Shown: positions 33,101 through 41,904, numbered from the stretch's first letter. The stretch is DNA of 64,000 bases from Variovorax paradoxus EPS (GCF_000184745.1 NC_014931.1:1612001-1676000), one strand, 5' to 3'. Program-made: numbers and translations. The notes: a model not told the origin generated them from the sequence alone.

Positions 33101-36100
33101 CACGGCCTTGGCGTCGCGGCCGTCGCCGTCGGTTGCGCTGGCGATGAGTTCGACTTCGCCGGCTTCCTTCAATTCCGATTCGCACAGCAGCAGGCCGCGC
33201 GCATCGCTCTTGCCGCTGCAGACGGTGCCGATGTCCTTGGTCTCGGTCTTGTTGTCGTAGGTGTAGAAGCCGCCCACCATGCGCTTGCGGCTGGTGGTAG
33301 TGATACGTGCCACGGCGCGCACGTTGAGCGTCACGCCGGCCTGGGGCTTGCCCGTGAGGTCGAGCGCCAGCGCCTGGAACTTGAGTTTCTGGCTGGTGGA
33401 GACCCAGCCCTCGGTCTTGATGCCGGCGATGACCGAAGCGGGCCACAGCGTCTGCGTGCTGCGGATCGTCTGCACCTCGCCGTTCGGGTCGGCGTAGGTG
33501 GCTTCGAGCAGCAGCTCGCGCGCGGACTTCACCTTCGGCACCTTGTCGATCGTGACCTTGCCGGCGCCATCCTTGTTCAGGGTGAGTGGCAGCTTGTCGG
33601 CGATGACGCGGGTGTCGCTCGCGCTGTTGATGTCTTCGTCGGCGCCTGCGGTGTCGGCTGCGGCGGCTGCCTGCGTGCCGTCGCCCTGGTCGGCGCGCGG
33701 CGGGTTGAAACTGAAGGCGTCGTAGTCGGAAAAGCTCAGGCTCTTGCCGCGCACCATCGCCGACACGCGCACCGGCAGGTTGGCCGCGCCGCCGCCGGCC
33801 ACGTAGTTGATCTGAACGTCGGTCGGCACGCTCGTCGCGGCCACCAGCGGTTTTTTCTCGGTGGGCGAGATTCGGCCTTCGAGCACGGGCAGGCGGAACT
33901 CCTCGACGCGGAACATGCCGGTGCTGAAGCTGCGGCTGCCGCCGCCTTCGTCGCCTTCGCCTTCTTCACTGTCGCCGTTGGCGTCCTTGCCGCCCCCGCT
34001 GCGCAGCATCACCTCGTACACGCCGAGCTTGGCGGCCGGTGGAATGGCAAAGCTGTTCTCCGCGCTCAGGCCGCCGGTGGCGGTCTTGCGCCAGGCGAGC
34101 GGCTGGGTAAAGCGCTGGCCGCTGCCCGTGTGGGTGATGACGAGCGTGTCGGGCCGGTTTTCCGGCAGGCCGAAGCCCTTGCTGGTCTGCGTGCGGATCA
34201 GGCTCTTCATCGACACCGTTTCGCCGGCGCGCAAGAGCGTGCGGTCGAAGATGGTGTGGGCGATGCGGTCGGGCTCGGGTTGCAGGTTGGTGGGCACGTT
34301 GAAGCGCCAGGGCTCGATGCCGCGCTGCCAGTCGCTGAAGGTGAAGGCGAGGTCTTCCACGCCCTTCTCGTCCTTCGCGCGGGCGCTCACGAACCAGGCG
34401 CCGCTGTCGTATTCGTTCGGGCCGTTGCAGCTGGGTGCCTGCGGCGACACGCCCTGCAGCGTGACGATGCCGTTGGCGTCGGTGGTGCCGGTGGCCACGG
34501 CCTTGCCGTCGCAGCTGGAGACGCGCACCTCGGCGCCCGCGACGACCTTGCCTTTGTCCAGCGTGGTGACCCAGGCCATCGAGTTCTCGCGGCCCAGCTT
34601 GAAGTGCACCGCCAGGTTGGTGGCCAGCGCGGTGGTGCGCACGTACATCGTGCGGCCGGCGGGATAGCGCTCGTCGAGCAGGGCTTCGCCCAGCTTCTGC
34701 GAGGCGATCTCAAGCACGTGGAAGCCCGGCGTCAGCGGAATGCCGATGACTTCGAACGGACGCGGGTCGCCGGCGTCCGACTTGGGCATGTCCAGCGCCT
34801 TCACGCCCGGCTGGCCGGCCAGCAGCGACAGCATGCGGGTCTGCAGGCTGGTGCGGTCGTCCTTGTCGATCACGGGGGGCAGCGCGCCCTTGACGTCCTT
34901 GCGCGCCTGCTCGCGCGAAACGGTGTAGCTGTCGTAGCGGCGCACCTTGCGGAACCACGCGATGATTTCCGCGTCGGTCTTCGGGTTCATGTCGCTCACC
35001 TTGCCGGGCGTGAGCGCGTTCACCAGCAGTTGCGGCTCCACGCGGCGCACGGTGACCGGCATCATGGCCGGGGTGTCGGGCTCGGCGAGCCGCTCGATCA
35101 CGCCGAAAGGCGAGGCGGCGAACTTGGCCAGCGGCGGCATCGCGCCGGTCGCCACTTTCAGCGGAAAGGTGCCGGGCGTGGCCAGCGGGCGGCCCGAGGC
35201 GTCTTCGAACTTGGAGGGCAGCTCGATGCTGTACTGCATGCTCTCGGCCAGCGGCGGGCCGAAGCTCACGTTGTTGACCACGTCGTCGTCGCTCTGCGTG
35301 CCGCCATCGTTGTCCAGCTTGGCCTTGATCGTCTTGCCGTCGCCCTTGAGCTCGATCTGCGAAGCCAGCTTGCGCGTGACCGGCGCGTTGAACTGCAACT
35401 GCATCGGCCGCAGCGGCAGGCACGCCGACTGCGCGTTCTCGCGCTCGCAGGTGAAGGACACGGCGAAGGGCTCGCGCACCCGGTAGTCGAGCCGGCGCTC
35501 GACGTTGTTGGCAACGCCCGAGGGTGTGGCGACGCCCTTGCCGTAGACGACCTGCACCTTGGTGCCCGGCGTCAGCGTGCGGTTGCACTGCATCGTGATG
35601 AAGCGCAGCGGCTCCTTCTCGGCCGCCTTGTCGCGGCTGAAGGCCTTGAGCACGCCGGTGCGCTGCTCGCCGTCGAGCAGCTTGACCGGAATGCGCTCGC
35701 CCACGCCGTCGGCCGAGCACCAGACGTTCTGGCGCACGCTCTCCAGGGTGGCCGCGCCGTTGAGCTCGAGCACGAACATCTGCTGCTCGTCGATGGGGGA
35801 GTAGGTGCCCGGCATGTAACTGCGCACGAACGGGCCGCCGCTATTGAATTGGTAGCGCTCCGGACCGGTGAGCTCGCCGCCCGCGCTGGGCTTGAAGGTG
35901 GGAATGCGGGTGACGGTGCAGCGCACGCCGGGCGGCAGGTCGTTCTCGAAGTCGTAGACCCAGGCCTTGGCGTCGGTCCAGCGGCCGGTGCCCTTGCCGG
36001 CCTGCGCATCGGAGCAGCTCACCGAGAGCGGTGCGGGCGCCTTGGGGTCGCCGAAATTGACGGCAGCCTGGTCGAACTTGGCGACGATCTGGCGCACGCG

Positions 36101-36205
36101 CGCCACCTCGCCCTGCGGGGTCAGGCTGGTGATCTGAAGGGCAAAGCTCGGGGCGGCCAGCAGCGTGCTCGCGGCCAGGAGCAATGAGGGAACGAAACGG
36201 GTCAC
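30179..36205 (-). CDS. Bacterial alpha-2-macroglobulin family protein (large)
   Basis: The 2008-residue protein is a secreted or periplasmic protease trap. A signal sequence (MTRFVPSLLLAASTLLAAPSFA) carries no lipobox cysteine, unlike E. coli YfhM. MG-type beta domains cover the first two thirds. The thioester motif CLEQ is present at Cys1513 (NYPFICLEQKTSK), so it belongs to the covalent-trap class. It is clearly longer than the roughly 1650-residue YfhM type. In E. coli the partner gene is pbpC; here pbpC lies at 14550-16796 and is not adjacent. It diverges from the OpgC-like gene across 182 nt. Confidence 0.93.
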   Translation of the reverse strand: MTRFVPSLLLAASTLLAAPSFALQITSLTPQGEVARVRQIVAKFDQAAVNFGDPKAPAPLSVSCSDAQAGKGTGRWTDAKAWVYDFENDLPPGVRCTVTRIPTFKPSAGGELTGPERYQFNSGGPFVRSYMPGTYSPIDEQQMFVLELNGAATLESVRQNVWCSADGVGERIPVKLLDGEQRTGVLKAFSRDKAAEKEPLRFITMQCNRTLTPGTKVQVVYGKGVATPSGVANNVERRLDYRVREPFAVSFTCERENAQSACLPLRPMQLQFNAPVTRKLASQIELKGDGKTIKAKLDNDGGTQSDDDVVNNVSFGPPLAESMQYSIELPSKFEDASGRPLATPGTFPLKVATGAMPPLAKFAASPFGVIERLAEPDTPAMMPVTVRRVEPQLLVNALTPGKVSDMNPKTDAEIIAWFRKVRRYDSYTVSREQARKDVKGALPPVIDKDDRTSLQTRMLSLLAGQPGVKALDMPKSDAGDPRPFEVIGIPLTPGFHVLEIASQKLGEALLDERYPAGRTMYVRTTALATNLAVHFKLGRENSMAWVTTLDKGKVVAGAEVRVSSCDGKAVATGTTDANGIVTLQGVSPQAPSCNGPNEYDSGAWFVSARAKDEKGVEDLAFTFSDWQRGIEPWRFNVPTNLQPEPDRIAHTIFDRTLLRAGETVSMKSLIRTQTSKGFGLPENRPDTLVITHTGSGQRFTQPLAWRKTATGGLSAENSFAIPPAAKLGVYEVMLRSGGGKDANGDSEEGEGDEGGGSRSFSTGMFRVEEFRLPVLEGRISPTEKKPLVAATSVPTDVQINYVAGGGAANLPVRVSAMVRGKSLSFSDYDAFSFNPPRADQGDGTQAAAAADTAGADEDINSASDTRVIADKLPLTLNKDGAGKVTIDKVPKVKSARELLLEATYADPNGEVQTIRSTQTLWPASVIAGIKTEGWVSTSQKLKFQALALDLTGKPQAGVTLNVRAVARITTTSRKRMVGGFYTYDNKTETKDIGTVCSGKSDARGLLLCESELKEAGEVELIASATDGDGRDAKAVSSVYVTKQGELWFGGEDNDRIDVLPEKKSYQPGEVAKFQVRSPFRFATALVSVEREGIIETHVVQLDGKDPTVTLQVKPEWGPNAYISVLALRGRLREVPWYSFFTWGFKAPREWWTAFWYEGKEYVAPTAMVDLSKPAYRLGMAEIRVGTRAHQLDVTVTSDKPSYPIRSKAQITITAKLPDGKPAAGAEVALAAVDQALLELMPNDSWNLLNAMLQRRSWGVSTSTAQMEIVGRRHYGRKAVPAGGGGGKGQTRELLDTLLVWNPKVVLDANGQAVVTVPLNDALTTFKIVAVADSGTSLFGTGQASIQATQDLQIISGLPPLVREDDQFRAQITLRNTTQKPMKVEATPRATLLTLETQTVDIPAGEAREVAWTVTAPAQLAQTRAEAILWEIEAKDTLGGARDALKVRQRIVPSVPLTVQQATLVQIDGPFTLDVAPPADALPGRGGLKLSLQPKLAEGLPGVRDWFANYPFICLEQKTSKSVGLRDAKMWQGVLATLPTYLDGDGLANYFPPRDGEANRGSDILTSYLLAATNEAAQLNPAFALADDVRAPMESGLIAFVEGRITREFWSPRKDLDVRKLAALEALSRYGKAKGSMLGSITIAPNQWPTSAVIDWLNILKRVNDVPQRQQRLDEANNVLKARLSYQGTKLIFSTEQDDYWWWLMTNGDVNTARLLLSVMDDPSWKDDIGKLANGFIGRQQNGAWHTTTANLWGGLALEKFSKVFESTPVAGVTAATLGAVKAQVNWSQVERVKTSDAAGAPNQTTFFGAPASPGNLKNNTMFLPWAASPSGAPVRDTLLVTQQGTGKPWLTLQSIAAVQLKAPFAAGYAIKKTITPVEQATAGKYTRGDVLRVTLEVNASADMTWVVISDPIPGGATILGGGLGRDSQIATQGEKKSGAGWAAFEERSFEAFRSYYEYLPKGVVKMEYTVRLNNVGDFALPPSRVEAMYAPEMFGEAPNARVKVEAAK

Positions 36206-36387
36206 GGAATCTCCTCCTTGGGGCAGCGCGCAGCGTAGCCGATTTGTGCTTCAAAACGTCAGTGCCAACGGTCATATGTCGTTCGTGTCCACGACCCCCG
36301 TCAGGCGAGGATGACGCCAGTCTTCTTACAATCCACCCCGTCGTGCGTGCGCCGCGCAGACCGCCACCAAGACCTCGCCGCCGACCG

Positions 36388-37530
36388 ATGAAACGCTACT
36401 GGGAAATAGACGCCTTGCGCGGGCTGATGCTCGTGCTGATGACCGTCACCCACCTGCCCACCCGCCTGACCGACCCGCTGGGACAGCCCTTCGGCTTCGT
36501 CTCGGCCGCGGAAGGCTTCGTCTTGCTGTCGGCCTTCGTGGCGGGGCTGGTCTACAGCCGCATCGGCTATGTGCGCGGGGTCGAATCGATGCGCGTCGCT
36601 TTCTGGCGGCGCGTGGTCAAGGTCTACCTGTGCCAGGCGGCGATCCTCTTGTTCCTGTTCACCGTGATCGCGGCGCTCGGGTTGCACATCGACCAGCCGG
36701 CGGTGAAGAACCTGGTGTCGTACTACTTGGCGGAGCCGCGCGACGGCTTCTTCTTCGGCCTGCTGCTCATCTACGAGCCGGCGCTGCTCGACATCCTGCC
36801 GATGTACATCTTCTTCATGCTCATGAGCCCCTGGGTGCTGGCCTTCGCCATGCGCCACGGCTGGACGCTGGTGATGGTGGCCAGCGTCGTCGTCTGGGCG
36901 GCGGCGCAGTTCGGCGTCAGCGAGTGGATCTACGGCCTGGCGGTGCACTACCTGCACATCCCGGTGCCGTTCCACGAGATGGGCGCCTTCAACACCTACG
37001 CCTGGCAGTTCCTCTGGTTCGCGGGCCTGTGCATCGGCGCCACCCGCAACGGGCCCGAGGCGCGGCCGCTGCGCTTTCCGTGGTGGCTGCTGGTGCTGGC
37101 GGCGGGCATCGCGCTCTACGGGGTCTACTGGCGCCACACCGGCATCAACGGCCAGGCGCCATTCGGCGGCGATGTCGAACTGAACCTGCTGTTCGACAAG
37201 TGGCAGCTCGGCCCGCTGCGCCTGGTGAACCTCGTGGCGCTGGGCATCCTGGCGGTGCGCTTCGGGCCCTGGCTGATGCGCCGCATTCCGCGGCTGCATT
37301 GGCTGGAAGCGATGGGTTCGGCATCGCTGCCCGTGTTCTGCGCGCACCTCGTGGCGGTGCTGCTGGTGCTGGCCTTCTACGGCGACAGCCAGACCGCGCG
37401 GCCGTGGTGGGGCGACGGCCTCTTGCTGCTGGCGGTGTTCGCGGGGATGTATTTCGTGGCGCGGTTCACGCGCGCCGCTGATGTGCCGCCGCCGGCGGAC
37501 GATGTGCCGACCGCGCCGGCGAAGGCCTGA
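36388..37530 (+). CDS. OpgC-domain membrane acyltransferase
   Basis: This 380-residue integral membrane protein has ten or so hydrophobic helices. It starts MKRYWEIDALRGLMLVLMTVTHLPTRL and continues with SAAEGFVLLSAFVAGLVYSRIG, a pattern of the OpgC/acyltransferase-3-like family, in which OpgC adds succinyl groups to periplasmic glucans. No opgGH genes are nearby, so a role in glucan modification is only suggested. ATG 36388 is the first Met of the conserved start. It ends 8 nt before the convergent SGNH gene and is divergent from alpha-2-macroglobulin. Confidence 0.85.
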   Translation: MKRYWEIDALRGLMLVLMTVTHLPTRLTDPLGQPFGFVSAAEGFVLLSAFVAGLVYSRIGYVRGVESMRVAFWRRVVKVYLCQAAILLFLFTVIAALGLHIDQPAVKNLVSYYLAEPRDGFFFGLLLIYEPALLDILPMYIFFMLMSPWVLAFAMRHGWTLVMVASVVVWAAAQFGVSEWIYGLAVHYLHIPVPFHEMGAFNTYAWQFLWFAGLCIGATRNGPEARPLRFPWWLLVLAAGIALYGVYWRHTGINGQAPFGGDVELNLLFDKWQLGPLRLVNLVALGILAVRFGPWLMRRIPRLHWLEAMGSASLPVFCAHLVAVLLVLAFYGDSQTARPWWGDGLLLLAVFAGMYFVARFTRAADVPPPADDVPTAPAKA

Positions 37531-37537
37531 AACAGGT

Positions 37538-38311
37538 TCAGGGCAGGCTGGCGGGCGCGGGGGGCGGGTTCGCACCCGGCAGATGCGACGCGATCACCGA
37601 ATGCCACAGCCGGTAGCCTTCATCCGTCATGTGCAGCCTGTCCCCGCGGAATAACTCCATCCGTGGCCGGCCATCAGCGCCGAGCATCGGCGTGTAGATG
37701 TCGATGAATTCGCTGTTGGGCAGCAGGTTGAGATACGCCGAGATCACGTGGTTGGTCTCGCGGATCTGCGGCATCAGCTGCTCGCGCGACGGGCTGGGTT
37801 TGACCGAGATGAAGCTGATGCGGGCGTCGGGCAACTCGGCGCGCACCGTGTTGGCAAAGCGCGCGAAGCTGTCGAGCACCTGCAGCGGCGTGCGGCCCTC
37901 GGCCAGGTCGTTGTCGCCGGCGTACACCACCACCTGCCGGGGCTTGTAGCGCACCACCAGCTCGCGAGCGAACAGGCTGCAGTCGGCCAGCGTCGAACCG
38001 CCGAAGCCGCGGTTGACGACGCCGCCGGGCACGCGAGCAAAGTCCTGCGCAAGGCGGGTCCACATGCGGACGGTGGAACTGCCCACGAACACCACGCCGC
38101 CGGGGGGCGGCAGGCGCTCCTGGTCGGCGCGCGCGAAGGCCGCGAGCTCGTTGTGCCAGCGCGCCTTGGCGGCCAGGTAGTCGGAGGTGGCGTCGGCGGC
38201 GGTGGCGCCGTCCGCCTCGTAGGGGAAGGCGGCAGACGCCGTTTGCGCGTGGGAGGCGAGCGCCGCCATCAGCAGCGCGGCCGCGGCCAGCGCGGATTTC
38301 ATCGAAGGCAT
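37538..38311 (-). CDS. Secreted SGNH/GDSL-family hydrolase
   Basis: About 257 residues. A Sec signal (ALAAAALLMAALASHA) is followed by SGNH blocks: the nucleophile Ser79 in FVGSSTVRMW, the block III motif YAGDNDLAEG, and DRLHMTDEGY with the catalytic Asp/His near the C terminus. The protein is probably periplasmic and acts as an esterase or acetylhydrolase on cell-envelope or polysaccharide substrates. Start at 38311 or 38302; no strong ribosome site decides. The anti-sigma gene ends 22 nt upstream, so this hydrolase is probably part of the sigma-factor operon. Confidence 0.88.
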   Translation of the reverse strand: MPSMKSALAAAALLMAALASHAQTASAAFPYEADGATAADATSDYLAAKARWHNELAAFARADQERLPPPGGVVFVGSSTVRMWTRLAQDFARVPGGVVNRGFGGSTLADCSLFARELVVRYKPRQVVVYAGDNDLAEGRTPLQVLDSFARFANTVRAELPDARISFISVKPSPSREQLMPQIRETNHVISAYLNLLPNSEFIDIYTPMLGADGRPRMELFRGDRLHMTDEGYRLWHSVIASHLPGANPPPAPASLP

Positions 38312-38333
38312 CGGAAAGACGGAAGAAAGCAAA

Positions 38334-39101
38334 TCAGATTGTTTTTTCGATCAGGGCGCCCTTGAACACGACGGGGCCCTTCGGACCGCTGCCCGGCGGC
38401 ACGCCGCCCTTGGCTTCCAGGGTAACGGCCAGGGTCGGCACCTGGTGCACATCGGATTCTGACGCAGCCAGCCGCAGGGCCGGCGCGTTGTCGAGCACGC
38501 CCAGCGAGCGCGGCGCGCCGCCGGGCGGCAAGGCCCAGAGCTGCAGCGACTTGTCGGTGCCCTCGCTGTAGGTGCCCACGCGCTGGAGTACAAGCTGCTT
38601 CTTCTTCGGATCGAAGGTCACCAGCATCGAAGCGGCAGCCTGGTCGTCGGACAGCACGGCCACGTATTGCACGGCCGGCGCGTTGACCAGTTGGTCGCGC
38701 AGGTTCAGCCCGACCACCACGGCCAGCACGGTCGCAAGCGCGCCGGCCGCCGTGGCGCCGCGCCAGAGCGCCAGGCTGCGCAGCCACCCGCCTTGCGGCT
38801 GGGGCTTGGCGGTGGCCGCCCGGGCATTGGCATCGTCGCGCTGCCGCTCGATGGCGTGCTGCGCCTTCTCGGCGTCGATGATGTTGCGGATGCGGGTCCA
38901 GACGGCGGCGTCGGGAACGATCGGGCTCTGCAGCTCGGTCATGCTCGCGAGCCGGCTCTGCCAGACAAGCGCCGCGGCGCGCACCGGGGCCTGTTCGCGC
39001 GCCAGGGCTTCGAAGCGGCGCCGCGCGCCGCCGCGCAAGGTGCCGAGCGCGTGGCTCGCGGCCAGCAGTTCGAGCAGTTCGGGGTGGGCGGTGAGTTTCA
39101 T
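38334..39101 (-). CDS. Anti-sigma factor, RskA-type
   Basis: The 255-residue protein has a cytoplasmic N-terminal helical part (LELLAASHALGTLRGGARRRFEALAR), one transmembrane helix (TAAGALATVLAVVVGLNL) and a periplasmic C-terminal domain of the RskA type (VQYVAVLSDDQAAASMLVTF, LVLQRVGTYSEGTDKSLQLWAL). It holds the ECF sigma factor, whose stop lies 7 nt upstream, inactive at the membrane. Loss or cleavage of the periplasmic domain would release it; the inducing signal is unknown. The SGNH hydrolase is next in the operon. Confidence 0.9.
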   Translation of the reverse strand: MKLTAHPELLELLAASHALGTLRGGARRRFEALAREQAPVRAAALVWQSRLASMTELQSPIVPDAAVWTRIRNIIDAEKAQHAIERQRDDANARAATAKPQPQGGWLRSLALWRGATAAGALATVLAVVVGLNLRDQLVNAPAVQYVAVLSDDQAAASMLVTFDPKKKQLVLQRVGTYSEGTDKSLQLWALPPGGAPRSLGVLDNAPALRLAASESDVHQVPTLAVTLEAKGGVPPGSGPKGPVVFKGALIEKTI

Positions 39102-39108
39102 ACGAATG

Positions 39109-39702
39109 TCACGCGAAGCGTCCCATGCAGGTGCGCAGTTTCTCGAGGCCGCGCCGGATCCAGGTCTTGACCGTGCCCAGCGGCAGCTTGAGCTGCTCGG
39201 CCAGTTCGCCGTGGCTCATTTCGCGCAGGTAGGCGAGGCTGACCACTTCGCGCTGCTTGCTCTCGAGCTGACTCAGGCACTGGTGCAGGGCCCAGGCCTG
39301 TTCGCTCGCATCGGCCGTGTCGGCGGGGTTGGGCGCATCGGATTCGAGCGTGTCGGCCATCAGCTCGTCGAATTCCTGCGTGAGCTGCGCGCGGTCGGCG
39401 GTACGGCGGCGCAGGAGGTCGAGCGCACGGCTTCGCACGATGAGGCCGAGCCAGGCGAGCGGTGGGCTCAGCGAGGCGCGGTAGTCGCCGGCCACGCGCC
39501 AGACCGTCAGAAACGCCTCCTGCAACACATCCTCGGCCCATTCGCGTTGCCGGACCACGCGCATCGCCAAGCCCATGAGCTTGGGTGCGGTGCGGTCGTA
39601 GAGCTGGCGCAGGGCGGCTTCGTCGCGATGGCCGATCCGATCGATCAGCGCCATCAGTTCGGCGTCGGGGCTGGGTGCTGTCATCGGCGGATTGTCGGGC
39701 AT
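39109..39702 (-). CDS. ECF sigma factor, SigK-like
   Basis: This 197-residue sigma factor has region 2 (LRQLYDRTAPKLMGLAMRVVRQREWAEDVLQEAFLTVWR) and region 4 (SQLESKQREVVSLAYLREMSHGELAEQLKLPLGTVKTWIRRGLEKL), separated by a short linker. It resembles the SigK/RpoE group paired with RskA anti-sigma factors. The first of an operon with the anti-sigma and SGNH hydrolase genes, it is probably autoregulated. Two starts are possible, 39702 and 39684; neither has a clear ribosome site. It diverges from the membrane gene at 39851. Confidence 0.93.
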   Translation of the reverse strand: MPDNPPMTAPSPDAELMALIDRIGHRDEAALRQLYDRTAPKLMGLAMRVVRQREWAEDVLQEAFLTVWRVAGDYRASLSPPLAWLGLIVRSRALDLLRRRTADRAQLTQEFDELMADTLESDAPNPADTADASEQAWALHQCLSQLESKQREVVSLAYLREMSHGELAEQLKLPLGTVKTWIRRGLEKLRTCMGRFA

Positions 39703-39802
39703 CGGTGGGCATGGACAAGGTACGGCCGCACCGGGTCGCCGGATTCAAACAACAGACCGCCAGAACCTCGGCCAACCCCGGTTTTGGAAACATTCGTTAA
39801 CG

Positions 39803-39808
39803 TATACT
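39803..39808 (+). promoter_or_regulatory. Possible sigma-70 promoter -10 box
   Basis: TATACT lies 42 bp before the ATG at 39851, in the divergent gap with the ECF sigma gene. The -35 side reads only GTTTTG at 16-bp spacing, a weak match. The +-strand gene pair is the likely target. Confidence 0.3.
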
Positions 39809-39850
39809 GCCCCGCAAAATCGGAGCGGGCCGCCAAGCGCGGGAGGTGGA

Positions 39851-40390
39851 ATGAAGCAAATTGCGATCGTCATCGTGCTCTGCGTGGGCGCGTGGTACTT
39901 CTTTATCGGCGGCCGCAAGCTCGACGAGCCGATGGTGCGCGACTATTACCACAAGGAAGCGCGCGCGATTTCCGCCAACGACGCCGACAAGCTGTGCAAG
40001 CAGCTCAGCCGCAAGGCCGTCATCGAGAGCAAGACCACGATGATGGGCAAGACGGTGGAGACCACGCACAACCGCGACGAGGCCTGCGAGGCCCAGCACC
40101 GGACCTTCGAGAAGCTGCGTGGCATCAGCGACCAGGTCGGCAGCATCCTTGCCATCGAGTACGACTACCAGATCGACAAGGTCGAGCTCGCGCCCGACCG
40201 CAAGAGCGCCTCCGTGCAGGGCACCAGCGTGCTGAAGATGGGCGAGTCGCTCCTGCAGTTCAAGACCAGCTTCACCCAGCGCCTGGAGCGCGAGTTGGGC
40301 CAGGTGCGCCTGGTGCATGCCGAAGAGGCCACGGTGGTGCGCGTCGGTGGGCGCGGCGCCATGAGCCAGAGCGAGTTCTTCCGTAAATAA
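39851..40390 (+). CDS. Membrane-anchored hypothetical protein
   Basis: The 179-residue product has one N-terminal hydrophobic helix (QIAIVIVLCVGAWYFFIGG) as an anchor or uncleaved signal, then a soluble domain with an NTF2/SnoaL-like rhythm: an early helix (MVRDYYHKEARAISANDADKLCKQL) and alternating strands. GGGAGG stands 6 nt upstream of ATG 39851. Two cysteines are present (KLCKQL and EACEAQ). It precedes the membrane/TPR gene by 13 nt, so the two are probably cotranscribed. Function unknown. Confidence 0.7.
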   Translation: MKQIAIVIVLCVGAWYFFIGGRKLDEPMVRDYYHKEARAISANDADKLCKQLSRKAVIESKTTMMGKTVETTHNRDEACEAQHRTFEKLRGISDQVGSILAIEYDYQIDKVELAPDRKSASVQGTSVLKMGESLLQFKTSFTQRLERELGQVRLVHAEEATVVRVGGRGAMSQSEFFRK

Positions 40391-40403
40391 ACAAGGGTTG
40401 GCC

Positions 40404-41714
40404 ATGATCGTCCAGGATTCGCTGCCACCCCCGCCGCCGTTCTGGCACCGCCTCAACAGCTTCTTCGCCTTTCCGCTCCAGTTGCGGCCGCTGGCCTACG
40501 GCATCGTGCTGTCGTTCTGCAGCCTGCTGTTCGAGGCGATCTTCTTCCTGCCCGATGCGCTGGCATTCATCGTCATCGAGATCGGCATCATGCTGGCCGC
40601 CAGCCGCTACGGCTTCAAGATCACTGCGCTGGGCGCACGCGGCATCTGGCAGTCGTCCGAGTTCGGGCGCGAGTCGAGCGACGAGTGGACGTATCTCCCG
40701 TGGAAGCTCTTCGCCATCTCGCTGGTGCAGGGCGTCCTGATCGCGTGGCTCGCCTGGTACGAGCCGGTGCTGGGCACCGTCGCGCTGTTCGTCATGTCGT
40801 TCAGCTTCCCGGCCGCGGTGCTGGTGCTGGTGCAGTCGGGCAGTTTCTTCCAGGCGATGAACCCGGGGCATGTGTGGGATGCGATCCGCACCGTCGGCTG
40901 GCCCTATGCGCTGCTGTGCCTGTTCCTGTTCATGCTGAGCACGGGCGCGCAGATCGCCATTTCGATGGTGGTGCCGATGTTCGACGGGCGGATCATCCTG
41001 CCGATCGTCAACTTCGCGTTCATCTACTTCGGCTGGGTCATGGCGAGCCTGCTCGGCTACGTGATGTACCAGCACCACGACGCCTTCGGCATCGACGTGG
41101 TGTCCGGCGGCGGTGTGGGCGAGGGCATGCCGGTGGATCGCCGCACGCCCGCGCAGATCGCCGCGCAGCGCATCGATGCCGAGGTGGCGCAGTTCATCAC
41201 CGAAGGCGACCTGGCCGCCGCGCTGGGCACCGCCTACGAGGCGCAGCGCACCGCCCCCATCGACGACCTGGCCGCGCAGCGCCGCTATTACCGGGTGCTG
41301 TCGATGATGCCGGACAAGCAGAGCACGTTGCTCGACCAGGCCAGGCGCTTCATTCCGCTGCTGATGCGGCGCGACCTGTCGTCCGAAGCGCTCAAGGTCT
41401 TCAAGGCCTGCCGCGAGAAGGACAAGGCGTTCTCGCTCGACGACGCCGTCATGGTGATCGCGATGGCGCGTGCCGAATGGCGCAACGGCGATGCGCACGC
41501 CACGCTGGCGCTGCTGTCGGGCTTCGATCGGCGCTTCCGGGGCAACGAGGCGATCCCGCAGGCCTATGAACTCGCGGCCCGCGCGCTGGTGCAGGGCCTG
41601 GGGCGCGCCGATATGGCGCAGCCCATCCTCACCACGATGGAGTCGCGCTATCCGAACAGCGAGCAGACGCAGGAAGTGCGCTGGCTGTTGCGGCCGGCGC
41701 CGGAAGCCAGCTAA
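40404..41714 (+). CDS. DUF4013-like membrane protein with a TPR-like C-terminal region
   Basis: At 436 residues, about the first 220 form a hydrophobic region of six or so helices (LAYGIVLSFCSLLFEAIFFL to YFGWVMASLLGYVMYQHHD), similar in layout to DUF4013 proteins. The last 200 residues are a soluble helical-repeat region with TPR-like patterns (LAAALGTAYEAQRTAPIDDLAAQRRYYRVLSMMPD). It may be a membrane scaffold. It is 13 nt after the hypothetical gene at 39851, and the type VI island follows after 190 nt. Confidence 0.7.
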   Translation: MIVQDSLPPPPPFWHRLNSFFAFPLQLRPLAYGIVLSFCSLLFEAIFFLPDALAFIVIEIGIMLAASRYGFKITALGARGIWQSSEFGRESSDEWTYLPWKLFAISLVQGVLIAWLAWYEPVLGTVALFVMSFSFPAAVLVLVQSGSFFQAMNPGHVWDAIRTVGWPYALLCLFLFMLSTGAQIAISMVVPMFDGRIILPIVNFAFIYFGWVMASLLGYVMYQHHDAFGIDVVSGGGVGEGMPVDRRTPAQIAAQRIDAEVAQFITEGDLAAALGTAYEAQRTAPIDDLAAQRRYYRVLSMMPDKQSTLLDQARRFIPLLMRRDLSSEALKVFKACREKDKAFSLDDAVMVIAMARAEWRNGDAHATLALLSGFDRRFRGNEAIPQAYELAARALVQGLGRADMAQPILTTMESRYPNSEQTQEVRWLLRPAPEAS

Positions 41715-41904
41715 AAAACTCCAAATTCCACTTCACGGCGACTGTAGCGATGCGTTGACGAAGTCACCGCACAACAAACTCTGCAAACTACTTCGCACTC
41801 TTTCTGGGTTTGTCCGCTGACGGAGGTCGGGCGACCATTGTTTGCAAAGGTGCTGGACATCCAAGCCTCAGACTTTTTGAACGATCACTCGTCAAGGTCT
41901 GTGC

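Noticed and set aside
30677..36187. A very long open frame on the + strand opposite the alpha-2-macroglobulin gene
   Set aside because: It has no signal or domain and is composed of His/Arg/Ala/Gly-rich sequence, as expected from antisense of a GC-rich gene. The minus-strand reading shows a signal peptide and CLEQ.
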